Assembly: GCA_035528715.1 (NCBI GenBank)
Contig: DATKYB010000120.1
Location: forward strand, 1 to 41,147
Origin: Nitrospinota bacterium
Lineage (GTDB): Bacteria; JADFOP01; DATKYB01
DNA length: 41,147 nucleotides
Direction: 5' to 3'
Shown here: positions 18,045 to 26,003 of the stretch, in pieces
Layout of the letters: each line of letters opens with the position of its first letter
Position numbering within the stretch: the stretch's first letter is position 1
The notes under the pieces: generated by a model
Seen by the model: only the letters and a program-made list of their open reading frames with translations
What the model was told of the DNA's origin: nothing
Databases searched by the model: none
Program-made: the position numbers and the translations under genes

Positions 18045-18056
18045 TCACCTCCTTTC
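18045..18056 (-). promoter_or_regulatory. Stand-alone Shine-Dalgarno-like element in the porin leader
   Basis: On the minus strand this reads GAAAGGAGGTGA, a near-perfect complement to the 3' end of 16S rRNA. No ATG, GTG or TTG follows at usable spacing, and the frame after it closes quickly. It lies about 75 bases upstream of the real porin start, which has its own GGAGGAGG. Such start-less sites (STAB-SD, known from the Bacillus cry3A leader) protect mRNA by binding 30S subunits. That role here is inferred. Confidence 0.5.
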
Positions 18057-18157
18057 TGATTAAGACATAATTATATTTCCAGTGACCCTATCGAAAAACC
18101 GTAGTCTGTAATTTTTATTAATTATATGATTTAAGAAGGTTTATTTAAATTGGGTGA

Positions 18158-18186
18158 ACATTAACAAAAAAAATCTAAGCTGTCAA
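18158..18186 (-). promoter_or_regulatory. Strong sigma-70 promoter of the porin gene
   Basis: Minus strand: perfect TTGACA (18181-18186), a 17-base spacer, then TAATGT (18158-18163). The leader to the ATG at 17968 would be about 180 bases. The -35 box lies within 40 bases of the stop of the upstream lipoprotein gene. Confidence 0.75.
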
Positions 18187-18222
18187 GGGTTTTTTTCGCC
18201 TGACATAAAATTTTTTAATTTC

Positions 18223-20331
18223 TCAATTCATGTCGTATACAATAATCATGCTCTCCTTCTCCTTAAGGTCTAATGTCCCCCTTTGAAAGGCGAGAACAGA
18301 TACCAGTTCATCCTTGCCGTCATTATCAATATCTCCAATGGCAAAATCATTGATGGCTCCATTGGCGTTCTTAGCTCTCCAAACCTCGATAAGCCCGGCA
18401 GTATCCCATATCATATTGACCATCTGGGAATCATTATATCCGCTCAAACCTGCCAAAGCCTTGTATGTTGTCGGTATATTTCTCTGGATGATGACCTCTC
18501 CCAGGCCATCTCTATCTGTATCATAGATAAGGATACGACCCTTGATAGAAACCATGTTTTCTAAGCCAATAGGGTCAGTAGGTTTAGATATATCCCAACT
18601 CCTGCTCCCTTTATCCTCAAAAGAGAGTGAATATCCGCCGTAATACTCCCTGCTCAACCATTTCAAATCCCCCTTCCGGGAATAGAGACGAAGGTGATCA
18701 TCATTATCAATCATCAAAATATCCTCTTGTCCATCCCTGTTAATATCATCAAGAACAAAGCCGTAAACGGTCCTTGTGACAGTTAATGGAATTCCTAATT
18801 CATTACCCCTTTTGAGCTTGTTTCCGTTCCAGGTGTAGTGATACATATATTTTGAGAAAAGGGATCCTTGACCCATGGGTTGGCCTATTAGAAAGGGCTC
18901 TTTGCGGTATGGCTTAAGAACCCTCAAAAAGAAAGGAAGGTCTTTGGCAATCTTTTTATAACTATTCCCCTTATTTTCTATCACAAAAGATTTGATAAAC
19001 TCCCCGTTGATGTTTGAGATATAAATCTCTTCAACCCCATTCTTGTTGATATCGGCCACATCCAGGGAAATAAAACCATCGGTTCTTTTCTCAGTATAGG
19101 AGTAGATTCTCTGCAGCTTTGAACCCTGTGCCTGGTATACCTCAAGCCTGTTTCTAAAAATTATTACCACCTCTTTAAGACCATCTCCGTTGACATCTCC
19201 AATAGCAATATTCCTTATCTCCGTTTGAAAGAGACGGCTCTTCCACAGACCCTCCTGCTGGAAAATATACTTCCCAGCTTGACTTTGAAAGACGAACTGG
19301 GGATTGACTGGCGAACTCATCTGGCCAGTGGTTTGACCCGTAGAAAAACGAGGTTGATAGGTTGCAGGGGGCATCCCCATAGACGCCATTCTTGTGGGAA
19401 GCTCTTTCACAATAGCATTTGTAGCAAAGATGCTCGAATGATCCTTCAGGGAAAAAATCTCTGAATCGACCACCTGCTTCCCTTTCAAATCTCTTGTGAT
19501 ATTGACGAGGAGAAAATCTGAGTTTACAATCTGCTTTATCCTGACAAGATCCCTCGATGGGAGAAAATTTTTGATATCAATATTATTTTCTAATAGGGCG
19601 ACTTGGAATTTATCCTTGTCATAAATCTCAAATCTTTTTGTCTCTTTTAATGCGTTTACCATCTCTTCTGTTATAGTATCTGTGTCCAGATCTTGCTTTG
19701 ATTTATTGATGAAGGGAAGAACGGCTATCTCTATCCTCGTAGCGGTTATTCTCACCTTATCACCCCTCTGGATTTTTTTACCCTTTAGCTCTGAAACCAC
19801 CCTTGCATTAGAATACTTTTCTGCAATCCTTGTTATCTCTATTTTTCCGATCTCCTCCTCAAATCTTCCCAAAACCTCTCCTGACAATGGATGTCTGAAT
19901 TCTTCCCCTTCCCTAAAGACCGCCATGATGTTCCCATCAGCTATGTTATCGCCATACTTCAGATCCAAGAAAAGCTCTCTTCCTTTTACAGAAACGATAT
20001 AGCCCTCAACCTGAGGAAAGGTAGAAGCAAACTTTTTTGCTAGTTTCCTTAAAGCCTCAGAATAGTCGAGAACCGTGTTAGAACGAGGGTCTTTCTTGAC
20101 AAGAAGGCTAGATGAGCCTGCGTAGACAGGGCTTGGATTGAGTTGTGCTTTCGGTTCAGAAGTGATGGGCACAGAAACCGGCTTTTTCATATCCTCAGGA
20201 ATAGGATCACTTCCCGAAATCTTATTTAACTTCTTTTTGGTAGCAGAACATCCTGTGATAAAGACCACCGCAAGTAAAGCGATCAGAAAAAATGAAAATT
20301 TATGATATCTTGAAACTGGCCTGGACATCAA
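18223..20331 (-). CDS. Lipoprotein with CsgG/TolB-N-like domain and C-terminal FG-GAP (VCBS) repeats
   Basis: The 702-residue protein has a lipoprotein signal peptide with lipobox FITGC, so Cys 28 is the acylated residue. Residues ~60-200 form a beta-rich domain on flagellar FlgT/CsgG-type lines (VSVKGRELFLDLKYGD, IQRGDKVRI). Next comes a CsgG/TolB-N-like segment, IAVLPFINKSKQDLD followed by EEMVNALKETKRFEIYD. From about residue 370 there are at least five FG-GAP/EF-loop units: GDVNGDGLKEV, ADINKNGVEEI, DDINRDGQEDI, YDTDRDGLGEV and GDIDNDGKDEL. These suggest a calcium-stabilised beta-propeller. It would sit in the periplasm, anchored to a membrane. The role is not established. It is divergent from exbB, with a good promoter at 20367-20395 and AGAGG ahead of the ATG. 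Confidence 0.8.
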   Translation of the reverse strand: MMSRPVSRYHKFSFFLIALLAVVFITGCSATKKKLNKISGSDPIPEDMKKPVSVPITSEPKAQLNPSPVYAGSSSLLVKKDPRSNTVLDYSEALRKLAKKFASTFPQVEGYIVSVKGRELFLDLKYGDNIADGNIMAVFREGEEFRHPLSGEVLGRFEEEIGKIEITRIAEKYSNARVVSELKGKKIQRGDKVRITATRIEIAVLPFINKSKQDLDTDTITEEMVNALKETKRFEIYDKDKFQVALLENNIDIKNFLPSRDLVRIKQIVNSDFLLVNITRDLKGKQVVDSEIFSLKDHSSIFATNAIVKELPTRMASMGMPPATYQPRFSTGQTTGQMSSPVNPQFVFQSQAGKYIFQQEGLWKSRLFQTEIRNIAIGDVNGDGLKEVVIIFRNRLEVYQAQGSKLQRIYSYTEKRTDGFISLDVADINKNGVEEIYISNINGEFIKSFVIENKGNSYKKIAKDLPFFLRVLKPYRKEPFLIGQPMGQGSLFSKYMYHYTWNGNKLKRGNELGIPLTVTRTVYGFVLDDINRDGQEDILMIDNDDHLRLYSRKGDLKWLSREYYGGYSLSFEDKGSRSWDISKPTDPIGLENMVSIKGRILIYDTDRDGLGEVIIQRNIPTTYKALAGLSGYNDSQMVNMIWDTAGLIEVWRAKNANGAINDFAIGDIDNDGKDELVSVLAFQRGTLDLKEKESMIIVYDMN

Positions 20332-20366
20332 AAAACCTCTGTATTTTAAGGATACTTTAAATTACT

Positions 20367-20395
20367 ATAATATTTTAATTAAAATATATAGTCAA
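20367..20395 (-). promoter_or_regulatory. Promoter of the FG-GAP lipoprotein gene
   Basis: Minus strand TTGACT (20390-20395), a 17-base spacer and TATTAT (20367-20372), each one base off consensus. It lies about 40 bases ahead of the start codon. Confidence 0.65.
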
Positions 20396-20417
20396 GTTTT
20401 TTTGACCTCTCTTTTTC

Positions 20418-20453
20418 ATGCCTGTTTTTACGCCTGTTTTTATGCCTGAAGTG
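20418..20453. repeat. Three tandem 12-bp repeats between divergent promoters
   Basis: ATGCCTGTTTTT, ACGCCTGTTTTT and ATGCCTGAAGTG follow one another directly. The RYGCCTG core recurs every 12 bases. The array sits about 20 bases upstream of the lipoprotein -35 box and about 90 bases before the exbB promoter, as expected of an activator or repressor site. Confidence 0.5.
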
Positions 20454-20541
20454 ATTTTATTGATTGGTTTTTATTCATCTTTTTTTCAAAATTAAAATTT
20501 TAAAATCATATATAGAAATTTGATATATATCTATATTTCCC

Positions 20542-20571
20542 TTGACATAAAATCATTTCTCTCTTTATAAT
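20542..20571 (+). promoter_or_regulatory. Promoter of exbB-exbD
   Basis: Perfect TTGACA (20542-20547), an 18-base spacer and perfect TATAAT (20566-20571). The leader to the ATG at 20651 is about 73 bases. Confidence 0.75.
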
Positions 20572-20650
20572 TGAAAACCTAATCTCATACAGATTGGGAA
20601 TTTTTTTATCTGGATTATCTTTTTCCCATCGAAGCTTAAGGAGCAAAAAA

Positions 20651-21388
20651 ATGAAAAATGCGATAAGAGTATTTTTTTGGACAATTATCCTTTTTGGCCT
20701 AACCCTAACTCTCTCCTATGCCCAAGAAATTGAAAGCGCATCAAAAGATTCTCAATGGGTTATCATATCCCTCTTTAAGAGGGGGGGTATCACCATGTAT
20801 CCTATCTTTTTCTGTTCTGTACTCTCTCTGGCTATATGTCTGGAGCGCCTTTTTTATCTGAGAAAAAAGAGGATCGTCCATCCCGAATTTTTAGAAAATA
20901 TCCAGAAGTACTGGTACAGGCATGAAACAAATAAAGCCATTTCAACGTGTCAAAAATATGATATATCGATTTCAAAGATCCTCAGGGCTGGTCTCTTAAG
21001 GTTTGGTCATGGCTTTAGAGAAATTGAGAGGGCAATTGAAGCGGCTGGACAGCATGAAACCTCTCTTCTCGTATCAAACCTGAGGATATTGGGTGCTATC
21101 GCCAATCTGGCACCGATGCTGGGTCTTCTCGGAACCGTTTTAGGAATGATCAAGGCCTTTAACGTTATCTCTCAAAGTGGAACAGGAAACCCAGGGCTTG
21201 TTGCCAGCGGTATATCTGAGGCATTGATAACAACAGCAGCTGGCCTCATGATAGGGATACCTACACTCGCAGCCTACCACTATTTCAGAGGAAGGGTTGA
21301 TAAATTCGTATTTGAAATGGAAGATATATCATTAAAGCTTTTGGAAGAACTGGTCTACCAACCTGAAAAGGAACAAAAGGAACAATAA
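20651..21388 (+). CDS. exbB: MotA/TolQ/ExbB-family proton channel protein
   Basis: From ATG 20651 the product has 245 residues. A hydrophobic N-terminus resembling a signal peptide ends in SYAQE. Three membrane spans then follow: GGITMYPIFFCSVLSLAICLE, the long span in LRILGAIANLAPMLGLLGTV, and EALITTAAGLMIGIPTLAAY. The last two contain the conserved Thr/Pro/Gly pattern of ExbB/TolQ. It would form the pentameric proton channel that energises TonB-type transport with the ExbD protein encoded 19 bases downstream. I moved the start from an upstream TTG at 20594 to ATG 20651, which has AAGGAG at 20638-20643, seven bases upstream. TolQ of a Tol-Pal system is an alternative, but no tolA, tolB or pal is nearby. 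Confidence 0.88.
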   Translation: MKNAIRVFFWTIILFGLTLTLSYAQEIESASKDSQWVIISLFKRGGITMYPIFFCSVLSLAICLERLFYLRKKRIVHPEFLENIQKYWYRHETNKAISTCQKYDISISKILRAGLLRFGHGFREIERAIEAAGQHETSLLVSNLRILGAIANLAPMLGLLGTVLGMIKAFNVISQSGTGNPGLVASGISEALITTAAGLMIGIPTLAAYHYFRGRVDKFVFEMEDISLKLLEELVYQPEKEQKEQ

Positions 21389-21407
21389 AAAGCGGTAAGG
21401 GAAAATT

Positions 21408-21806
21408 ATGATTTTCAAAAAAGAAGCAGAAGAGGATTACGGATTACAGTTAACTCCTCTCATCGATGTTATCTTTCTCCTTTTAATATTCTTTATGGTT
21501 TCAACGGCCTTTATCGATTTCACAAGGAGACTTGATATAAAGCTTCCCGAATCCAAGGCCGCAGATGTTATTGAAAAGGTCAAGAGCTTTGTTATCGAAA
21601 TGGCTGTCGATAAAAAAATATATCTCAATAGCAAAGAGGTAACCCTAAATGCCCTCGAATCAGAATTAAAAGAATCCTCTAAAAAAGCAACCCATGTCTC
21701 TGTAATCATAAAGGCAGACAAAAGACTCCCCTATGGGAATGTTATTAAAGTAATGGGGATAGTAAAGGATGCAAAGATAAGAGATATCGGGGTTGCGGTG
21801 AAATAA
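21408..21806 (+). CDS. exbD: ExbD/TolR-family biopolymer transport protein
   Basis: The 132-residue protein has the standard ExbD plan: a short cytoplasmic N-terminus, one membrane helix LIDVIFLLLIFFMVSTAF that carries the essential proton-binding Asp (counterpart of E. coli ExbD Asp25), and a periplasmic domain with VSVIIKADKRLPYGNVIKVM. It works with ExbB to couple proton flow to TonB. It shares the exbB transcript. No tonB follows directly; the only TonB-like gene in the window is on the other strand at 24064-25842. Confidence 0.92.
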   Translation: MIFKKEAEEDYGLQLTPLIDVIFLLLIFFMVSTAFIDFTRRLDIKLPESKAADVIEKVKSFVIEMAVDKKIYLNSKEVTLNALESELKESSKKATHVSVIIKADKRLPYGNVIKVMGIVKDAKIRDIGVAVK

Positions 21807-21880
21807 AAGAGAGCTCAGTTAGATTAGGAGAATGAGCACTTTTAAGTTCAAAGACCCGCTAAAAATTCTTTATAATCGTT

Positions 21881-22657
21881 TTAGAAATCTTGCCATCCCT
21901 TATACGTAAAATAAAATGTTTCAGGCTGCTTTGGTTTAAAAAACCAATATGAACGTTTTATCTTCTTAGAGAGAGTTGAATACTGTCCAATTCTTGGTGG
22001 TGGTTCTACATCAATTGGTTTTTTCCATGTTAAAGCTAATGACTTTGGAGATGAAAAATAGCTAGTTAAGTCTTGATTCTTCATAATTTCTTTTACTGCT
22101 TTGAACTCACCATAAGTAGGGTGGTAGGGACTGTTATTATACCATCTGATATCATGAACAGAAACTAAGCCATTTTTTTTCACATATTTTAAGACATTAT
22201 TTTTCCACCAATAACCAAAATCTTCTGAATGATCACTATCAATCAATAGATAATCTATCGTGCCAATTTGTTCAATAATTTTTGGGAAGGTAACCTTTAC
22301 ATCTCCCAAATAAAAAGAGAATAGATCTTCAAATCCTAAATCAATTGCATTTTGTTTGGCAACCTCCAAATGTCGGGGATTAATTTCAAAGCTGTGAAGA
22401 TGACCAACCCTATTATCATAAAGAGCTTTCAATATAGATTGAGTACTATGACCTTTGCCACAGGATATTTCTACAACAACCCTTGGTTTTGTCTCTCTGA
22501 TTAACATGTAACATATCTCACAATCAGCAATATCTTGTTGCCGACCATATTTTTTTTTATGTTTTCTATAATATTTCCAGTGTCCATATAGATTCCACTT
22601 ATATTTTTTATATAAAGATAAAATAAATTCTTCATTAAGATATAATTTTTTTATCAT
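21881..22657 (-). CDS. Class I SAM-dependent methyltransferase (Methyltransf_24 / cephalosporin hydroxylase-like)
   Basis: The 258-residue protein has the SAM-binding motif VVEISCGKGHSTQSIL near residues 60-75, the acidic end of strand 2 in HSFEINPRH, and IDYLLIDSDHSEDFGYWW, typical of Methyltransf_24 and the related CmcI-type enzymes found in glycan and secondary-metabolite clusters. The N-terminus is Lys/Tyr-rich (KYKWNLYGHWKYYRKHKKK), which could hold it at a membrane or nucleic acid. The substrate is not readable. It converges on exbD with 74 bases between. The ATG at 22657 has a weak AAAGG site. It may be a relative of the sugar-island genes rather than part of the Ton system. Confidence 0.75.
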   Translation of the reverse strand: MIKKLYLNEEFILSLYKKYKWNLYGHWKYYRKHKKKYGRQQDIADCEICYMLIRETKPRVVVEISCGKGHSTQSILKALYDNRVGHLHSFEINPRHLEVAKQNAIDLGFEDLFSFYLGDVKVTFPKIIEQIGTIDYLLIDSDHSEDFGYWWKNNVLKYVKKNGLVSVHDIRWYNNSPYHPTYGEFKAVKEIMKNQDLTSYFSSPKSLALTWKKPIDVEPPPRIGQYSTLSKKIKRSYWFFKPKQPETFYFTYKGWQDF

Positions 22658-22810
22658 TTCATGCCTTTACGATTAATTCATTTTCTACAGATTATAATTC
22701 AACATTTTTAATCACTTTTGAGTTATTGTATAAGATAATAAAAAGCTAATATTTTAGTGAATTGTTTCAACTTATATTTCATGAAAATTTATATCTTTTG
22801 ATAAATTCAA

Positions 22811-24034
22811 TTAACCTCTTTCCTCTCTTATGAGCCTTCCGTTTTTATAAAAAAACCGGATGTCTATCTTACCGTCATAGTTCGTATCCTCTTCCTGTCT
22901 TTCAATCTTTCCATCTTTATAGTAAGACCAGATATCTATCTTTCCGTCATAATTCGTGTCCCCCTCCTGCTTTGTCAGTTTTTCTTCTTGATAATATGAG
23001 AGGATATCTGCCTTTCCGTCTTTATTGGTGTCTTCTTCTATTTTTGCTATTTTCCCTTTATTATAAGTATACCAAACATCTATCTTTCCATCATTATCGG
23101 AATCGAAATGCCTTGTTACAAGCATTTCTTTTTCATAGAGTAAAATATTATCGATATTTCCGTCCCTGTTCCTATCCTCTTCCTGTCTAACCAACTCCCC
23201 GCCTTGATAATGATAGACAATTTTGGGTCTGCCACTTAAATCTATTCCCTCTTCTACTCTCTTTAATTTACTATCTTCATAGAACGATTTTATATCTTTA
23301 TGACCGTCTCCCTTTGTATCGGCCTCTCTCCTTACAAGCTTTCCATCTCTATAGTAAGACCAAAGGTCGATCTTGTCATCGTTGTTTGTATCCTCATGAG
23401 AGCTAACCAACTTTTCATTTTCATAAAAATAGGTCTTATCGATCCTTCCATCACCATTTATGTCTTGTTCTTCTTTAACCAATTTCTCGTTTTCAAAATA
23501 GGACCAGAGATCTATCTTACCCCTCTTCTTTGTATCTTCCTCTCGCTTTACTAATCTTTCGTTTTTATAATGGAGGATAAGGTCTTTCTTTCCGTCAAAA
23601 TCTATATCTCCCTCCTGCTTTACTATTCTTCCATCCTCATAATACGTCCAAATATCGACCTTTCTATCCTTATTAGAGTCCTTCCACTTCCTTGACAGAC
23701 TCCCTTTGTTATCCAGAAAAAACCAGAGCTCTGGGTATCCATCAAAATTGGTATCAACCTCCTGCTTATCTATCTTCTCGTTTAAATAATACGTCCAGAT
23801 ATCAGGCTTGCCGTCACCATCTTTATCCTCCTCCTGTCTCTCAAGTTTTCCATCCACGTAATAAAACCATGCATCAGTTTTTCCGTCTCTATTATTATCT
23901 AGCTCTTGTCTGGCTATCCTTCCCTCTTCATCATAAAAAGTCTTCACTTTGGGCTTCTCTTCTTGGCTAAAACCGATAGAAAAATTAAGCAGCATAAAAA
24001 TGATAAAAAGGAATGACCAAATATTCCTAATCAT
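22811..24034 (-). CDS. Exported protein built from fifteen 24-residue EF-loop-like repeats
   Basis: The 407-residue product has a signal peptide (MIRNIWSFLFIIFMLLNF, cut after GFSQ or nearby). It is then almost entirely an array of 24-residue units with the pattern SYYxDGKLxRQEEDTNxDG followed by KIDIW. I count fifteen units plus a half unit that caps the end. Each unit pairs a YYxDGKL beta-hairpin, similar to the MORN_2/YwqK type, with a Dx(N/D)xDGxxD loop of the dockerin/EF-hand kind. Most loops keep the acidic ligands; units four, six, eight and ten have lost some. A Ca-stabilised beta-solenoid in the periplasm or on the surface is inferred. The gene starts 29 bases after tonB, with GGAG five bases before ATG, so it is probably co-transcribed. 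No named family is certain. Confidence 0.8.
   Translation of the reverse strand: MIRNIWSFLFIIFMLLNFSIGFSQEEKPKVKTFYDEEGRIARQELDNNRDGKTDAWFYYVDGKLERQEEDKDGDGKPDIWTYYLNEKIDKQEVDTNFDGYPELWFFLDNKGSLSRKWKDSNKDRKVDIWTYYEDGRIVKQEGDIDFDGKKDLILHYKNERLVKREEDTKKRGKIDLWSYFENEKLVKEEQDINGDGRIDKTYFYENEKLVSSHEDTNNDDKIDLWSYYRDGKLVRREADTKGDGHKDIKSFYEDSKLKRVEEGIDLSGRPKIVYHYQGGELVRQEEDRNRDGNIDNILLYEKEMLVTRHFDSDNDGKIDVWYTYNKGKIAKIEEDTNKDGKADILSYYQEEKLTKQEGDTNYDGKIDIWSYYKDGKIERQEEDTNYDGKIDIRFFYKNGRLIREERG
22820..23990 (-). repeat. 72-bp tandem repeat array inside the EF-loop repeat gene
   Basis: Fifteen units of 24 codons. The last three units (about 22820-23035) are the most alike, suggesting the array grew at its 3' end most recently. 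Confidence 0.75.
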
Positions 24035-24063
24035 GTGTACTCCAAATCTTAAGATAAAAAAAT

Positions 24064-25842
24064 TTAATTATATTTAAAATGACCGTCAATAGCAAGCCTT
24101 CGTTTGTTTCCAACTAATAGTGAACTGGGAACAGGAGGGAATGGAGAAGCTTTATGAATCGCATTTACAGCCCCTTTATCGAGAGGGATATATCCAGAAG
24201 AAGACAATAGATATACACTGGAGACACTCCCGTCAATCTCGATACGAAATTCGAGCGATACCCTACCTTTCAAACCCGGTCTTGCTTCAACGGGATAATG
24301 CCAGACTGACATTATTCTTCTTTTTATTTTTTCCAAATAATCTTTGAATTGAGGATCATCACTATCCAGCGAAACATATACGGCCTCTGCATCTTTTCTA
24401 AGCAGGGGATGTTCTACTTTTTTCCTGAGATCAACAGGAGCCCTTGCCATTGCTTCAGGATCCTCAGGAACCCTAAATATTTCTCTTCCTTCTAATCTGT
24501 TCTCTACCTCTTTAGACCTTCCCTTTGTTTCGACCTGACTCTTTATAGGGCTTTTATCGAATGCTAATTTTCTCATGTCTGAAGTAACTCTTTTTGGCGC
24601 ATTCGTATCTTTATGTTCTATAGGTTGAGAACTCACTAATCGTGTAGGAAAGGTCTTTGTCGAAGAAGCTATCAGCTCGGTTGGCTCAATGAAAGCTTCT
24701 TTCCCTTTAAATTCCTTTGGGGTTGTTTTCAATATCCTCTCATGAGACATTTCCTCTTTCAATTCAAAATCAAATTTATGGGTTAAAAAAAAAGGCTTTG
24801 GGGGTGCTTTAAACTTCTTCTCAAATTCATCCCCCTGAGATATAAGTATCTTGGGTTTTAAATCTGGTGTTTTATTTTTTAAATCAGGATAATTATTAGT
24901 AGTTTTTGGTCTTTTCAAAGTCTCTTGACCCTTAAATAAATCAGGGATTTTCTCTGTTGTTTCTCTTTTCCTCTCTATATCATCCTTCGTTTTAAGAAAC
25001 TTAAAAGGCTCTTTATATTTCTTTTGGTCCTCTTTGAACCCAGCAACACTGGAAGCTAAGAGTTTTGGCTTGTTAAAGGTCTTTTGTGTTTCCTCTTTTT
25101 TTGGTTGTAAAATTTTTTTAGGCTCCTGTTTTTGTTCTGGTTTAGATAAAGTTTTCTTAGCTAATACTGTCTTCTTTGGCTTAACTTTTTTCTCAACCTT
25201 TTTTACTGCTTTGGATTTCGGTTCAGCCTCTTTTACTTTTTTTATTTCAGAAACCTCTGGAACCTCAACAATCTTTATTGAAACGGGCTTCTTTAAAATC
25301 TCTTTTGTTTCAAGTGCTTTATTAAAAAAGGGGAGGAAAATTATTAAATGAAGAAGGAATGAAACGACCAGGAATATATCTAATCTTGACTTATAAGAAG
25401 AAACTTCTAAATTTTCCCACAACAGATTACCATAAATAACTCTCTTTTTTGATTCTCTCCCCCTATCCCTTAGATATTCTTTCGCTCTTTTATAATGGCT
25501 ATCAATAAAATCTTTGAAACAATGAATCAATCTGAGGAAAATATCTCTACTCTTGAAAAAAAGAAGCGTATAAGATCTTTTTTGGTTCTTTGGTTCCTCT
25601 AGATTATTGCCAGATGTTATCGAACTTTTTACCTTGGTTTTGCTCTCAATTTTATCAAGGAGTTTATCACCCTTTTTAGAGAATTCCCTTTTGCTAGCCT
25701 TTTTTTGGATATTACTGTCTAACTTACCTCTCTTTTTTTCAATATTTTTTTTCGTAACGATATATTTTCGAACAGTGGTCCTTCTTTTTCCCGAACCTTC
25801 GACCCCTCCTCTTATTTTTTCCTTCTTAATCTTTTTTCTCAT
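24064..25842 (-). CDS. TonB-like energy transducer with long basic N-terminal extension
   Basis: The protein has 592 residues. Residues 1-150 are highly basic and predicted cytoplasmic. One membrane helix follows at ~154-173 (LDIFLVVSFLLHLIIFLPFF) with Ser161 and His165, which reproduce the S-x3-H motif that TonB needs to couple to ExbB/ExbD. A Lys/Pro/Glu-rich periplasmic linker runs to ~495. The C-terminal TonB domain includes YLEKIKRRIMSVWHYP, GRVSLEFRIEIDGSV and SSGYIPLDKGAV. It would transmit energy to outer-membrane transporters. E. coli TonB begins about ten residues before its helix, so the 150-residue extension is odd, and no Shine-Dalgarno precedes ATG 25842. A later non-ATG start is possible. 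The gene for the 24-residue repeat protein follows 29 bases downstream. Confidence 0.82.
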   Translation of the reverse strand: MRKKIKKEKIRGGVEGSGKRRTTVRKYIVTKKNIEKKRGKLDSNIQKKASKREFSKKGDKLLDKIESKTKVKSSITSGNNLEEPKNQKRSYTLLFFKSRDIFLRLIHCFKDFIDSHYKRAKEYLRDRGRESKKRVIYGNLLWENLEVSSYKSRLDIFLVVSFLLHLIIFLPFFNKALETKEILKKPVSIKIVEVPEVSEIKKVKEAEPKSKAVKKVEKKVKPKKTVLAKKTLSKPEQKQEPKKILQPKKEETQKTFNKPKLLASSVAGFKEDQKKYKEPFKFLKTKDDIERKRETTEKIPDLFKGQETLKRPKTTNNYPDLKNKTPDLKPKILISQGDEFEKKFKAPPKPFFLTHKFDFELKEEMSHERILKTTPKEFKGKEAFIEPTELIASSTKTFPTRLVSSQPIEHKDTNAPKRVTSDMRKLAFDKSPIKSQVETKGRSKEVENRLEGREIFRVPEDPEAMARAPVDLRKKVEHPLLRKDAEAVYVSLDSDDPQFKDYLEKIKRRIMSVWHYPVEARPGLKGRVSLEFRIEIDGSVSSVYLLSSSGYIPLDKGAVNAIHKASPFPPVPSSLLVGNKRRLAIDGHFKYN

Positions 25843-25852
25843 AACTATAAAC

Positions 25853-25879
25853 TAAAAAGGACAGAAAAATTTCTGCCCT
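25853..25879 (-). terminator. Hairpin and T-run just ahead of the tonB-like gene
   Basis: AGGACAGAAA (25858-25867) pairs with TTTCTGCCCT (25870-25879), with one G-T pair. On the minus strand the stem is followed by TTTTT. It would end the lipoprotein transcript (stop at 26004). Because only ~11 bases separate it from the tonB ATG, it could instead act as a leader attenuator of tonB. A TATAAT at 25933-25938 (minus) lies upstream of it. Confidence 0.55.
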
Positions 25880-26003
25880 AATCTGTTTCGAGTTCCTTTG
25901 TAAATAATTGAAAAGAATGAATATTGAAAATTATTATATATAACAGCACTTTTTCAAAAAACAGAAGAAAAATTGTTCATTAAGAACAAATTTATGAAAA
26001 TTT

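Noticed and set aside
21832-21909. 25-codon frame after exbD starting ATG with AGGAG nearby
   Set aside because: The ribosome site is only two bases from the ATG, the frame overlaps the end of the convergent methyltransferase gene, and the peptide has no recognisable features.
24120-25855. Plus-strand frames opposite the tonB-like gene
   Set aside because: They mirror the Lys/Glu-rich coding strand (giving Phe/Ser-rich products), lack ribosome sites and have no family features.
25973-25989. TTGTTC/GAACAA hairpin after the glycine-zipper lipoprotein as a terminator
   Set aside because: The stem is six base pairs and mostly A-T; the hairpin at 25853-25879 is a better candidate.
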